DNA of 21,241 nt from an uncultured Oscillospiraceae bacterium (GCA_934546685.1 CAKTEB010000035.1:1-21241), one strand, 5' to 3'. Positions 14,532-21,241 are shown, counted from the stretch's first letter. Numbers and translations are program-made. Notes: generated by a model from the sequence alone, not told the origin.

Positions 14532-16568
14532 TTACTGGAGGAAGCTGCTGGCCCGATAGAGGAAGGTCACGCCCTGGGCTCTGGTGCAGGTCAGGTCGGG
14601 CTCATAGGTGGTCTCGGTCATGCCCCTGGTGATATCCTGCTCCACGGCCCAGAGCACTGCGTCGTGGTAGTAGAGGCCAGCCTCCACATCCGTGAAGGGG
14701 CAGGAGGTGGACTTGTAGGCAGGCTTGCCCGCTGCACGCCACAGGAAGGTGACGATCTGGCCCCGGGAGCAGGTGCGGTCCGGCTCAAAGGTGGTTTTGG
14801 TCATGCCGTCGGTGATGCCCTTTTCCACGGCCCAGAGCACTGCTTCGTAGTAATACTGATCGGCGCTCACGTCGGTGAAGGGATTCTCGGCGCTCTTGGC
14901 GTGGGGCTCTCCAGCGGCACGCCACAGGAAGGTCACCAGCTGGGCCCGGGTGCAGCCCAGGTCGGGGGAGAAGGTGGTTTCGGAGGTGCCGTTGGTGATG
15001 CCGTTCCGGGTGGCCCAGTCTACGGAGTTGTAGTACCATTTGCTGTTTTCGTCATTTGTAACGTCAGAAAACTCAATGGAAGGACGCTCAGCGAGCAACC
15101 CTTCCAGATTGCCGTTAGTGGTCTTAGAGGTGAGGGCTAATTCTAGATTTTCACTGTGGAATTTTTGGAGGTCGGAAGAGGTGAGTTTGTAATCGTCACT
15201 GCCCATAATTACGGCATTACTATATCCGCCGTCGGTATATAGACCGATGGAAGCGTCATCTCCAATCGGGCCGGAGACGGTGATTGCGTACGGACTGTAG
15301 AAAAGTATACTCCTTACCTGCATTTTCTCGTTGTAATTCTTGGAAATCACTGGGCTGCCGCTGATCTTTAAATGACCGTAAAGCTCAATGCCGCACTTTC
15401 CACAATTCTGAATCGTTCCACCATCTATGGCGAGCGTACCAAAAGGCCACACGTTAATTCCGGTATTGGAGCAGTTTTCAATCAGACCGCCTTTTATTGT
15501 AGTGTTTCCATCAACTGCAATTCCGGTATCGCAGTTTTTGATGGTGCCATTGTTCATAGTGAATGTGTTAACCACATTGACTCCGTACTTTGCACAGGAA
15601 TCAATGGTGCCGTTGTTCATAGTGAATGTGCCACGCCCAGAGACTCCATCTTTTGCACAGGAGCGAATGGTGCCGCCGTTCATGGTAAACTCACCATTTT
15701 TTGTAACAACAACGCCGTTCTCAACGACATCGTTGCCACCCCCAATATCGATACCAGTGTCTACATTTGAGATGGTACCACCACTCATGGTAAAGCTACT
15801 ATAGGAATCAATCTGAATTCCGTCACGGTTCTTACTTCCGGAATTGCCGGATATAGTCCCTCCGTTCATTGTGAAGGAACTGCTGGAGAGGTTAACAATG
15901 TTATCGGAGGCGTTTACTCCGTCCAAAATTTGACCGCCGTTCATAATAAACTGACTTTTATAAATCTCCAGAGCACTGTTGTCCGTGGTCGAAGTGCATC
16001 CAAAGATAGAGCCACCGTTCATAATAAATGTTCCATGTGACATAGAAACAGCGGAACCGACTGACTCACCAGAGGGAAGCCAACCGGTGTCAGTGGGATT
16101 GCGAAAGCTGCCGTTGTACATGACCATGGTTCCATCCTTCTTAATTGCAATGCCCGGATTGGCGATTCCGTCTGCACTCTGGATGGAACCGGCTTCATTG
16201 GAACAGTCAGTGAGGGTCAGAGTCCCGCCATTAATGTCAAAAATTCCATTGTATGTGATGGTGGGTTCTAAAGCCACTGTCTCTGTCACACTGTGCCCAT
16301 TGAGGCAGAGCGCGATATTATTTTTGACAAGCCATTTCTCGTTGAGGTTCACGTCAGTTGTGAGATAATAATACCCATCCTCCGTGGGCAGCTGGTCATT
16401 CTTCTCCCAGGCCGTCCACTCCACGGCCTGGTGCTCGGTATGATCCCCCACGGTGTTCTCGCCGCCGCACACGCAGTGGCTGTGCTCGTCTGCTGCAAAG
16501 GCGCCCACGGTCAGCATTGCGGCCAGAGCCGTTACGATCAGCGGCACACGCAATAGTTTTCGTTTCAT
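14532..16568 (-). CDS. SLH-domain surface protein with a beta-helix repeat region
   Basis: A 678-residue exported protein. Signal peptide 1-25 (KRKLLRVPLIVTALAAMLTVGAFA, cut near AFA|A). Residues about 95-460 are repeats of the type FTMNGGTISNC..GI, a right-handed parallel beta-helix; within it the DNA repeats in 63-base (21-residue) units near 15541-15690. The C-terminus has three S-layer homology domains (about 500-560, 564-624 and 634-678), each with FTDV or FSDV, a W-x-GIT-G core and TRAQ, TCSRGQ or CTRAQ. SLH triplets anchor proteins to pyruvylated wall polymers. I chose the ATG at 16568, which has AAAGGAGAG 9 bases upstream; an upstream ATG at 16604 would put that site inside the gene. 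Adhesin or structural role is inferred. Confidence 0.92.
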   Translation of the reverse strand: MKRKLLRVPLIVTALAAMLTVGAFAADEHSHCVCGGENTVGDHTEHQAVEWTAWEKNDQLPTEDGYYYLTTDVNLNEKWLVKNNIALCLNGHSVTETVALEPTITYNGIFDINGGTLTLTDCSNEAGSIQSADGIANPGIAIKKDGTMVMYNGSFRNPTDTGWLPSGESVGSAVSMSHGTFIMNGGSIFGCTSTTDNSALEIYKSQFIMNGGQILDGVNASDNIVNLSSSSFTMNGGTISGNSGSKNRDGIQIDSYSSFTMSGGTISNVDTGIDIGGGNDVVENGVVVTKNGEFTMNGGTIRSCAKDGVSGRGTFTMNNGTIDSCAKYGVNVVNTFTMNNGTIKNCDTGIAVDGNTTIKGGLIENCSNTGINVWPFGTLAIDGGTIQNCGKCGIELYGHLKISGSPVISKNYNEKMQVRSILFYSPYAITVSGPIGDDASIGLYTDGGYSNAVIMGSDDYKLTSSDLQKFHSENLELALTSKTTNGNLEGLLAERPSIEFSDVTNDENSKWYYNSVDWATRNGITNGTSETTFSPDLGCTRAQLVTFLWRAAGEPHAKSAENPFTDVSADQYYYEAVLWAVEKGITDGMTKTTFEPDRTCSRGQIVTFLWRAAGKPAYKSTSCPFTDVEAGLYYHDAVLWAVEQDITRGMTETTYEPDLTCTRAQGVTFLYRASSFLQ

Positions 16569-16608
16569 TTTCCTATGCTCTCCTTTCAATTTGGCATGTT
16601 GCATAGAA

Positions 16609-16638
16609 AATGTACCATTTTTTTTTTTTTTTTTTCAA
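16609..16638 (-). promoter_or_regulatory. SLH-gene promoter with an 18-base poly-A tract in its spacer
   Basis: On the minus strand, TTGAAA (16633-16638, 5/6) is followed by an 18-base spacer and TACATT (16609-16614, 4/6) preceded by TGG, an extended -10. An uninterrupted run of 18 A's (16618-16635) makes up 15 of the 18 spacer bases and the last three of the -35. The predicted 5' leader is about 35 bases and includes the AAAGGAGAG site. Confidence 0.6.
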
Positions 16639-16698
16639 TATGCTGGTTGCATAGTATCGCAATTTTTTTAGAAAACATAGGAAAGGGGAGAAATGTGC

Positions 16699-16731
16699 AA
16701 AAAAATCCCCGCCCTGCAAAGCAGAGCGGGG
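16699..16731 (-). terminator. Terminator of the rplJ-rplL operon
   Basis: An 11-bp stem (16707-16717 with 16721-16731, one G.U pair) with a 3-base loop, followed on the minus strand by A and T7 (16699-16706). It begins 15 bases past the rplL stop. Confidence 0.93.
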
Positions 16732-16745
16732 AAGAAAAAGCCAAA

Positions 16746-17123
16746 TTACTTCAGCTCGGCGGTAGCGCCAGCTTCCTTCAGCTTCTCGACCATAGCCTCG
16801 GCGTCAGCCTTAGCAACAGCCTCCTTGACGTTGGCGGGAGCGCCGTCAACCATAGCCTTAGCTTCCTTCAGGCCCAGGCCGGTGATCTCACGGACAACCT
16901 TGATGACAGCGATCTTGTTGGCGCCGACGTCCTTCAGCACCACGTCGAACTCGGTCTTCTCCTCCTCAGCGGGAGCAGCAGCGGCACCGCCAGCAGCGGG
17001 AGCAGCGGCAGCAGCGGCGGAAACACCGAACTCCTCCTCCAGGGCGTGAACCAGCTCAGCCAGCTCCAGCACGGAGAGAGTCTTCACTTCTTCAATCATA
17101 GCAGTAATCTTTTCGCTAGCCAT
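16746..17123 (-). CDS. rplL: 50S ribosomal protein L7/L12
   Basis: A 125-residue stalk protein, normal length. The N-terminal dimerisation domain (about 1-32: ITAMIEEVKTLSVLELAELVHALEEEFGVS), the Ala/Gly-rich hinge (about 33-52) and the C-terminal factor-binding domain with KIAVIKVVREITGLGLKEAKAMVD are all present. It recruits elongation factors to the ribosome, as dimers bound to L10. The start is ATG 17123, with GGAGG 8 bases upstream; an upstream frame from 17138 lacks a ribosome site. It follows rplJ by 36 bases and ends in a strong terminator. Confidence 0.98.
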   Translation of the reverse strand: MASEKITAMIEEVKTLSVLELAELVHALEEEFGVSAAAAAAPAAGGAAAAPAEEEKTEFDVVLKDVGANKIAVIKVVREITGLGLKEAKAMVDGAPANVKEAVAKADAEAMVEKLKEAGATAELK

Positions 17124-17159
17124 TGTAAAATCCTCCATTATAACAGATTTTGTGATAAA

Positions 17160-17678
17160 TTATTCTGCTGCGGCAGCAGCCTCGGGGGCCTCCTTCTGAA
17201 GCCGGATCTGATCCAGCACGAAGGCCAGGGAACTGATGGGAGCAAGCATGGTACCAAGAACCTGGGCAACCAGATCGTTCTTGGAGGTCAGCTCGCCGAA
17301 GGCGTTGAGCTCGTTTACGGAAACAACCTTTCCCTCAACGAAGCCGCCCTTGATGGCAAGAACCTTGTTCTTCTTGGCAAACTGGCTGACGATACGAGCG
17401 GGAGCGATGGGATCGCCGGTGGACACTGCGAAAGCGGTGGTACCGTTGAGAACCTCATCGAAATCAAAACCGTTGTCACGGCAAGCCAGACGGGTCAGGG
17501 TGTTCTTCACAACAGAGTAATCAACACCGGCCTCACGGAACTGATTACGGAGCTCCGTATCCTGTGCCACGGTGATACCCTTGTAATCTACAAAAACACC
17601 AGCGGAAGCGCCCTTGATCTGCTCGGACAGAGCAGAGACGGTAGCCTTCTTTGCTTCAAGAACCTTAGCGTTAGGCAT
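17160..17678 (-). CDS. rplJ: 50S ribosomal protein L10
   Basis: A 172-residue protein, normal length. The N-terminal rRNA-binding domain includes VFVDYKGITVAQDTELRNQFR and YSVVKNTL; the C-terminal helix ends in an Ala/Glu-rich tail that carries the L7/L12 dimers. GGAGGTGA lies 7 bases before the ATG at 17678. Expression is most likely autoregulated through the leader and attenuator at 17696-17812. It forms the stalk base together with L11. Confidence 0.98.
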   Translation of the reverse strand: MPNAKVLEAKKATVSALSEQIKGASAGVFVDYKGITVAQDTELRNQFREAGVDYSVVKNTLTRLACRDNGFDFDEVLNGTTAFAVSTGDPIAPARIVSQFAKKNKVLAIKGGFVEGKVVSVNELNAFGELTSKNDLVAQVLGTMLAPISSLAFVLDQIRLQKEAPEAAAAAE

Positions 17679-17695
17679 GTGAATGTCACCTCCAG

Positions 17696-17730
17696 AAAAA
17701 ATGTCCTCGTACCAGAGCGGTACGAGGACA
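17696..17730 (-). terminator. Attenuator in the rplJ leader
   Basis: A perfect 12-bp stem (17702-17713 with 17719-17730) with a 5-base loop, then T6 (17696-17701) on the minus strand, 18 bases before the rplJ start. It lies downstream of the leader structure and just before the ribosome binding site, as expected for transcription attenuation of rplJL. Confidence 0.88.
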
Positions 17731-17812
17731 CAAAAGACACATAAATCATTTGTGCTTCCTCGGCAGGATGGGGAACCCTTATGGCAAAAGCCTCCTGCTG
17801 TCTCTGGCAGCG
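17731..17812 (-). promoter_or_regulatory. Ribosomal protein L10 leader (autoregulatory RNA)
   Basis: The minus-strand transcript downstream of the promoter contains CAGAGACAGCAGG near 17793-17805 and CCTGCCGAGG near 17758-17767. These pair as in the L10 leader family of Firmicutes, where L10(L12)4 binds the mRNA and favours the downstream terminator at 17696-17730. The assignment rests on these motifs and position; I could not run a covariance model. Confidence 0.82.
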
Positions 17813-17818
17813 TTGTTT

Positions 17819-17847
17819 ATTATACCAAACAGGCCGCTGCCTGTCAA
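17819..17847 (-). promoter_or_regulatory. Full-consensus promoter of rplJ-rplL
   Basis: On the minus strand TTGACA (17842-17847) and TATAAT (17819-17824) are both perfect, 17 bases apart, with TGG before the -10 (extended -10). It lies 24 bases past the rplA stop. No terminator separates rplA from it, so some read-through from the upstream operon is likely. Confidence 0.93.
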
Positions 17848-17871
17848 GCACAAATTTCGGGAAAATTCAGA

Positions 17872-18561
17872 TCAATACTTGCTGGTGCTGACCTTGATGC
17901 CGGGGCCCATGGTGGAAGCCAGGACGCAGGACTTGATATACTGGCCCTTTGCGGCGGCGGGCTTTGCCTTGATGATGGCGGCGATCAGGGTGTCGAAGTT
18001 CTCGACCAGCTTCTCGGAGCCGAAGGAAACCTTGCCGATGGGGCAGTGGATGATGTTGGTCTTGTCGAGACGGTACTCGATCTTACCGGCCTTGATCTCG
18101 CTGATGGCCTTGGCCACATCGGGGGTAACGGTACCGGCCTTAGGGGAGGGCATCAGGCCCTTGGGGCCCAGGACCTTACCCAGACGACCGACAATACCCA
18201 TCATGTCGGGGGTAGCAACAACCACATCATAGTCGAAGAAGTTCTCCTTCTGGATCTTCTCCACCATGTCCATGCCGCCAACATAGTCGGCGCCAGCCTC
18301 ACGGGCCGCGTCAGCCTTGGCGTCCTTTGCGAAGACCAGAACCTTGCGGGTCTTGCCGGTGCCGTTGGGCAGAACTACGGAGCCGCGGACCTGCTGGTCA
18401 GCGTGACGGGAGTCAACGCCCAGACGGATGTGGACCTCTACGGTCTCGTCGAACTTAGCCTTTGCAGTATTGACAACAAGAGCGCAGGCGTCCGCAGCGT
18501 CGTACTGTACGGAGCGGTCAATGAGCTTGGCGCTCTCCTGATAATTTTTACCTTTCTTCAA
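17872..18561 (-). CDS. rplA: 50S ribosomal protein L1
   Basis: A 229-residue protein of normal length. It starts KKGKNYQESAKLIDR and carries the family signatures VRGSVVLPNGTGK, LGPKGLMPSPKAGTVT and KAKPAAAKGQYIKS. It forms the mobile L1 stalk at the E site and, in many bacteria, represses its own mRNA. The start codon is TTG at 18561 with AAGGAGG 8 bases upstream. It follows rplK after 95 bases that include a possible L1-binding hairpin (18580-18605). Confidence 0.97.
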   Translation of the reverse strand: MKKGKNYQESAKLIDRSVQYDAADACALVVNTAKAKFDETVEVHIRLGVDSRHADQQVRGSVVLPNGTGKTRKVLVFAKDAKADAAREAGADYVGGMDMVEKIQKENFFDYDVVVATPDMMGIVGRLGKVLGPKGLMPSPKAGTVTPDVAKAISEIKAGKIEYRLDKTNIIHCPIGKVSFGSEKLVENFDTLIAAIIKAKPAAAKGQYIKSCVLASTMGPGIKVSTSKY

Positions 18562-18579
18562 TTGAATATCCTCCTTATA

Positions 18580-18605
18580 GTGGTTCGTCGGAATAATCCT
18601 CCCAC
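18580..18605 (-). promoter_or_regulatory. Possible L1-binding site upstream of rplA
   Basis: On the minus strand GTGGGAGG (18598-18605) and CCAC (18580-18583) close a stem over an internal GGA/TCC pair. The same GTGGGAGG occurs ahead of rplK. L1 is known to bind its mRNA at sites that mimic its 23S rRNA target; the match here is by pattern only. Confidence 0.45.
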
Positions 18606-18656
18606 GTTATGAGGCACGCTTTACAGATTCGCGCTAACCTCGGGTGTTGGCTAATA

Positions 18657-19082
18657 TTAGTCTACCACAGTGACGCCCATGGAACGGCAGGTGCCGGCCA
18701 CGTTGCTCATAGCAGCCTCCAGAGAAGCGGCGTTGAGGTCGGGCATCTTCTTCTCAGCAATCTCCTGGAGCTGGGCCTTGGTGATGGTGGCGACCTTGTT
18801 CTTGTTGGGTTCGCCGGAGCCCTTCTCGATACCGGCTGCCTTCAGGATGAGGGTAGCGGTGGGGGGAGTCTTGGTGATGAAGGTGAAGCTGCGGTCGGCG
18901 TAAACGGTGATGACAACGGGGATCTTGAAGCCAACCTGATCCTTGGTGCGCTCGTTGAATTCCTTAATGAACTGAGCGATATTTACACCGTGCTGACCCA
19001 GAGCGGGGCCAACCGGAGGAGAAGCAGTAGCCTTAGCGGCATTGATCTGCAGTCTGATATAACCTGTTACTTTCTGTGCCAT
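18657..19082 (-). CDS. rplK: 50S ribosomal protein L11
   Basis: A 141-residue protein, the usual length. It begins AQKVTGYIRLQINA and has the family motifs ATASPPVGPALGQHGVNI and the C-terminal rRNA-binding domain (FITKTPPTATLILKAAG; KMPDLNAASLEAAMSNVAGTCRSMG). It forms the GTPase-associated centre with 23S rRNA and the base of the stalk. The start is ATG 19082, with AGGAGGTG 6 bases upstream; an upstream frame adds three residues before the ribosome site. The SL at residues 3-35 is the site touched by thiostrepton in relatives. Confidence 0.97.
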   Translation of the reverse strand: MAQKVTGYIRLQINAAKATASPPVGPALGQHGVNIAQFIKEFNERTKDQVGFKIPVVITVYADRSFTFITKTPPTATLILKAAGIEKGSGEPNKNKVATITKAQLQEIAEKKMPDLNAASLEAAMSNVAGTCRSMGVTVVD

Positions 19083-19104
19083 GAAGAGCACCTCCTGAAA
19101 AAAT

Positions 19105-19153
19105 GTGGTGATACGCAGAGCGTATATTTGGCGGAGTAAAATACCCCTCCCAC
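19105..19153 (-). promoter_or_regulatory. Possible L1-binding leader upstream of rplK
   Basis: On the minus strand GTGGGAGG (19146-19153) pairs with CACCAC (19105-19110) over an internal hairpin (ATACGC at 19111-19116 with GCGTAT at 19120-19125). A further CCGGCC/GGCCGG stem lies just upstream at 19157-19173. This is the usual place for L1 autoregulation of the L11-L1 unit. Confidence 0.45.
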
Positions 19154-19187
19154 GTTCCGGCCAGCCGGGCCGGGGGGATCGAGCCGG

Positions 19188-19730
19188 TTATTCCTGAACC
19201 AGCTCTACCTGATCGAGCTCCAGCTCGACCGGCGTTTCCCGTCCAAACATGGAAACGACCACGCGGACGGAATTGTTCTCGATATCCAGGGCATCCACAC
19301 GACCGGTGAAGGTGGTAAGAGGGCCGTCGGTGATCTGGACGTGATCGCCCAGGCCGTAGGGGACCTCAATGGAATGCTTCTCAATGCCGAGCTGCTGTAC
19401 CTCCTCGTCGGTGAGGGGGACGGCACGGATCATCGGCTTTGCGTCTGCGTCGGCGCCGACAAAGCCGGTCACGCCGCGGACGGAATTGATGATGTACCAT
19501 GCCTCGTCGGTCATGACCATTTTCACCAATACATAGCCGGGGTAGATCTTGCGTTCAACGGTTTTGGAACCAGAGTCCGTCACCTCAGTGACAGTCTCCA
19601 TGGGGATCAGGACTTCGTGGATGAGATCCTGAAGATGCCGGTTCTCAACGCTTTTCTCGATGGTAGCTTTAACGGTATTCTCGTATGCGGAATAGGTATG
19701 GACAACATACCACTTTGCTTCTTCTGCCAT
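19188..19730 (-). CDS. nusG: Transcription termination/antitermination factor NusG
   Basis: A 180-residue protein. The NGN domain (about 5-110) starts KWYVVHTYSAYENTV and has KIYPGYVLVKMVM and VRGVTGFVG. The KOW domain (about 126-160) has GDHVQITDGPLTTFTGRV. It binds RNA polymerase and affects pausing and termination, and links transcription with the ribosome. The start has AGGGTGAT 3-4 bases upstream, within the short gap after secE. It sits in the standard order secE-nusG-rplK-rplA. Confidence 0.98.
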   Translation of the reverse strand: MAEEAKWYVVHTYSAYENTVKATIEKSVENRHLQDLIHEVLIPMETVTEVTDSGSKTVERKIYPGYVLVKMVMTDEAWYIINSVRGVTGFVGADADAKPMIRAVPLTDEEVQQLGIEKHSIEVPYGLGDHVQITDGPLTTFTGRVDALDIENNSVRVVVSMFGRETPVELELDQVELVQE

Positions 19731-19744
19731 GGTATCACCCTGCC

Positions 19745-19984
19745 TTAGTTAAACAGGCCGATGAGCCACTGGACAACCAGATTGCTGATTGCATCGAAGA
19801 TCCAGATACAGACACCGACTACCAGCACGGAAATAAGAACGACGATCGTATTCTGGAGAACCTGCTTTTTGGTGGGCCAGACAACCTTTTTCAGCTCAGC
19901 CCGCATCTCGCGGAACCACTTGCTGATGCGCTTGCCGGTCCGGCGGAAAAAGTTTTCTTTTTCCTGATTCTTAGCATCTGCCAT
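19745..19984 (-). CDS. secE: Preprotein translocase subunit SecE
   Basis: A 79-residue protein with a basic N-terminal half, the conserved amphipathic segment FREMRAELKKVVWPTKKQ (about 24-41) and one membrane segment (about 46-68). This is the short single-span SecE of Gram-positive bacteria, which clamps SecY in the translocon. GGAGG lies 9 bases before the ATG, overlapping the rpmG stop region. Confidence 0.97.
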   Translation of the reverse strand: MADAKNQEKENFFRRTGKRISKWFREMRAELKKVVWPTKKQVLQNTIVVLISVLVVGVCIWIFDAISNLVVQWLIGLFN

Positions 19985-19999
19985 TGACGGTAGCCTCCA

Positions 20000-20149
20000 T
20001 TACTTGGTCTCGGTGTGCACGGTGTGCTTTCTGCAGAATCTGCAGTACTTCTTCATCTCGAGACGATCGGGGTCGTTCTTCTTGTTCTTCATGGTGTTGT
20101 AGTTTCTTTGCTTGCACTCATTGCATCTCAGAGTAACTTTAACGCGCAT
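20000..20149 (-). CDS. rpmG: 50S ribosomal protein L33, zinc-binding form
   Basis: A 49-residue protein (MRVKVTLRCNECKQRNY...) with two CxxC pairs, C9/C12 (CNEC) and C36/C39 (CRFC), so it is the four-cysteine, zinc-binding type. AAGGAGGTG lies 5 bases before the ATG. It is the first gene after the promoter at 20272-20300 and lies 15 bases upstream of secE, the usual arrangement in Firmicutes. It is real although very short. Confidence 0.97.
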   Translation of the reverse strand: MRVKVTLRCNECKQRNYNTMKNKKNDPDRLEMKKYCRFCRKHTVHTETK

Positions 20150-20271
20150 TTCGGCACCTCCTTAAAATTGCCTCCCTGTATCACTGCGCTCATAAAAAAT
20201 TTGAGTGGCCGCTGGGGCCGGCACAGATGAAAACGGGCATAGAAATACCGCCCGAATTCACAGGTGAAACT

Positions 20272-20300
20272 ATTTTAGCACAGATCCGTTTTTCGGTCAA
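20272..20300 (-). promoter_or_regulatory. Promoter of rpmG-secE-nusG-rplK-rplA
   Basis: On the minus strand TTGACC (20295-20300, 5/6) and TAAAAT (20272-20277, 5/6) are 17 bases apart, with TGC before the -10. The leader to rpmG is about 115 bases and contains a 5-bp CGGGC/GCCCG hairpin followed by TTTTC, of unknown role. AT-rich DNA (20300-20345) lies upstream. Confidence 0.85.
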
Positions 20301-20361
20301 TAAGAAAAATCAAATTTTTCAAAGGTTTTTCCCGTTTTTCTTCCCTATGTTGGGGCGGCGC

Positions 20362-20390
20362 TTGCCCTGAGGGGCGAAATATGGTATACT
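20362..20390 (+). promoter_or_regulatory. Promoter of ruvX
   Basis: TTGCCC (20362-20367, 4/6) and TATACT (20385-20390, 5/6) are 17 bases apart, with TGG before the -10. The start codon follows after 29 bases. It is divergent from the rpmG promoter. Confidence 0.75.
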
Positions 20391-20419
20391 CCATCCCAAA
20401 GACACAGGGAGGAATGGAT

Positions 20420-20839
20420 ATGAAGGTCATGGCGCTGGACTACGGCGACGCGCGCACCGGTGTGGCGGTGTCGGATCCCTCGGGGATGATCGTGGGCTTT
20501 ACCACGGTGATCTCGGAGTGGAACCGGGAGAAGGCCGCCGACAGGGTGGCCCAGCTTGTGAAGGAAAAGCAGCCGGAGCGGCTCATTATGGGCTTCCCGA
20601 AGAATATGGACGGCACCGAGGGGCCCCGGGCGGAGCTGTACCGGGAATTCGCGGCGATACTGACGGAAAAAACCGGTATGGAGGTGGTGCTCTGGGACGA
20701 GCGGCGCACCACCATCGAGGCCCACAACATTCTCTCCGCCGGAGGGAAGAAGATGAAGCAGCATCGAAAGAACGTGGACGCCGTGGCGGCGTCGCTGATC
20801 CTGGAGGGCTACCTCCGGTTCCTGGGTACCGGATTTTAA
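20420..20839 (+). CDS. ruvX: RuvX/YqgF family Holliday junction resolvase-like nuclease
   Basis: A 139-residue protein of the usual length with an RNase H-like fold. It has MALDYGDARTGVAVSD (D7), GFPKNMDGTEGPRA (about 58-71), VLWDERRTT (E94) and VDAVAASLILEGYL (D120). The family acts on Holliday junction-like substrates or in 16S rRNA 5' processing (YqgF in Escherichia coli). I chose the ATG at 20420, which has GGGAGG 7 bases upstream; a longer frame from 20381 would begin inside the promoter. Confidence 0.95.
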   Translation: MKVMALDYGDARTGVAVSDPSGMIVGFTTVISEWNREKAADRVAQLVKEKQPERLIMGFPKNMDGTEGPRAELYREFAAILTEKTGMEVVLWDERRTTIEAHNILSAGGKKMKQHRKNVDAVAASLILEGYLRFLGTGF

Positions 20840-20842
20840 GGA

Positions 20843-20880
20843 AATAGACCGCTTTCCATATGGAGAGCGGCCTATTTTTT
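20843..20880 (+). terminator. Terminator of ruvX
   Basis: A 9-bp stem (20849-20857 with 20862-20870, one G.U pair) extended by 5 more pairs after one mismatch, loop ATAT, then TTTTTT at 20875-20880. The 3' part overlaps the last codons of the convergent TSUP gene. Confidence 0.9.
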
Positions 20881-21237
20881 CGGCTTCTGGAACAGCTCCG
20901 ACAGCCCCGTGAGGATCAAAAAGCCCCCGAACAGCTTTTTTAGCAGCCCCAGCTCCATGTGCAGGGCGCATAGACTGAAGACCGCGGCGCTGAGGCATCC
21001 CGCCAGCGCTGCCGGAACGGTGGCCCGCCACTCCACTTGATGGTTCTTGCTGTGGATGAGGAGTGCTGCCGCAGCGGTGGGGAGAAAATAGAGCAGATTG
21101 ATGCTCTGGGCCGCCGTCTGCTCCACGCCTGCCAGCAGCGTGAGATACACCATCAATATGGTTCCGCCGCCGATGCCGAAGCCGGAGATGATCCCAGTGG
21201 CAAACCCTACCCCCAGGGCCAGCAGCAGCCCTAGCAT
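20872..21237 (-). CDS. TSUP family membrane transporter, half-size
   Basis: A 121-residue hydrophobic protein with about four membrane segments and the TSUP (TauE/SafE) motif GFGIGGGTILMVYL (about 19-32). Full-length members have two repeats (about 250 residues); this is one repeat. Pairs of half-size TSUP genes are common in clostridia, so a partner may lie just outside the window. The ATG at 21237 is four bases from the window end, so I cannot see a ribosome site and the true start could be further upstream. Its substrate (sulfite, sulfonate or other organic anion) is unknown. Confidence 0.78.
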   Translation of the reverse strand: MLGLLLALGVGFATGIISGFGIGGGTILMVYLTLLAGVEQTAAQSINLLYFLPTAAAALLIHSKNHQVEWRATVPAALAGCLSAAVFSLCALHMELGLLKKLFGGFLILTGLSELFQKPKK

Positions 21238-21241
21238 AGGA

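Noticed and set aside
16575..17744. 389-aa plus-strand frame across the rplJ-rplL operon
   Set aside because: It runs through the poly-T tract, two terminators and two ribosomal genes on the other strand.
19157..19173. CCGGCC/GGCCGG hairpin as a terminator between nusG and rplK
   Set aside because: No T run follows and the genes form a standard operon; more likely part of the rplK leader.
20150..20271. tRNA gene upstream of rpmG, as in some Firmicutes
   Set aside because: No cloverleaf or T-loop motif (GGTTCGANTCC) is visible on either strand.

Overview
This 21.2 kb window is chromosomal and fairly GC-rich. It looks like a clostridial Firmicute, probably of the Oscillospiraceae/Flavonifractor type (inference). 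The reasons are strong AGGAGG ribosome binding sites on nearly every gene, frequent TTG starts, a four-cysteine ribosomal protein L33, a Firmicute-style L10 leader, an S-layer-homology (SLH) surface protein, and the paired DUF421/DUF4363 genes. There are no tRNA or rRNA genes, no CRISPR array, no insertion sequence and no sign of phage.

Layout. The left edge (1-167, +) is the 3' end of a gene that starts like DapA but has an unrelated short tail. Its terminator hairpin carries the ribosome binding site of a LysM/M14 peptidoglycan peptidase (229-1527, +). Next is a minus-strand cluster (3871-1572). It encodes a large fusion of a DEDDh exonuclease, a zinc ribbon and a UPF0178 (YaiI/YqxD) domain, then a cysteine-rich pentapeptide-repeat protein and a 101-residue orphan. 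A 436-base noncoding stretch (3872-4307) holds a mosaic of diverged repeats. It is followed by a YgiQ-type radical SAM protein (-), a divergent DUF421/DUF4363 membrane pair (+), and a minus-strand unit of lipoprotein, PLP aminotransferase and proC (10507-7548). A MoxR ATPase / DUF58 / DUF4129-like membrane operon (14074-10692, -) comes next. Then come a hairpin-rich intergenic region and an SLH beta-helix surface protein (16568-14532, -).

The right third is the conserved translation/secretion cluster on the minus strand: rpmG-secE-nusG-rplK-rplA, then rplJ-rplL with its own consensus promoter and L10 leader. On the other side of the rpmG promoter are ruvX (+) and a half-size TSUP transporter (-, at the window edge).

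Functionally, the housekeeping genes (ribosomal stalk and L1/L11, NusG, SecE, RuvX, ProC) are interleaved with envelope genes: the M14 peptidase, an L,D-transpeptidase-like lipoprotein, MoxR/DUF58 and the SLH protein. The observations most worth following are the triple-domain nuclease fusion, an 18-base poly-A tract that forms most of the spacer of the SLH-gene promoter (possible phase variation), the mosaic intergenic repeat, and the terminator that contains the next gene's ribosome binding site.
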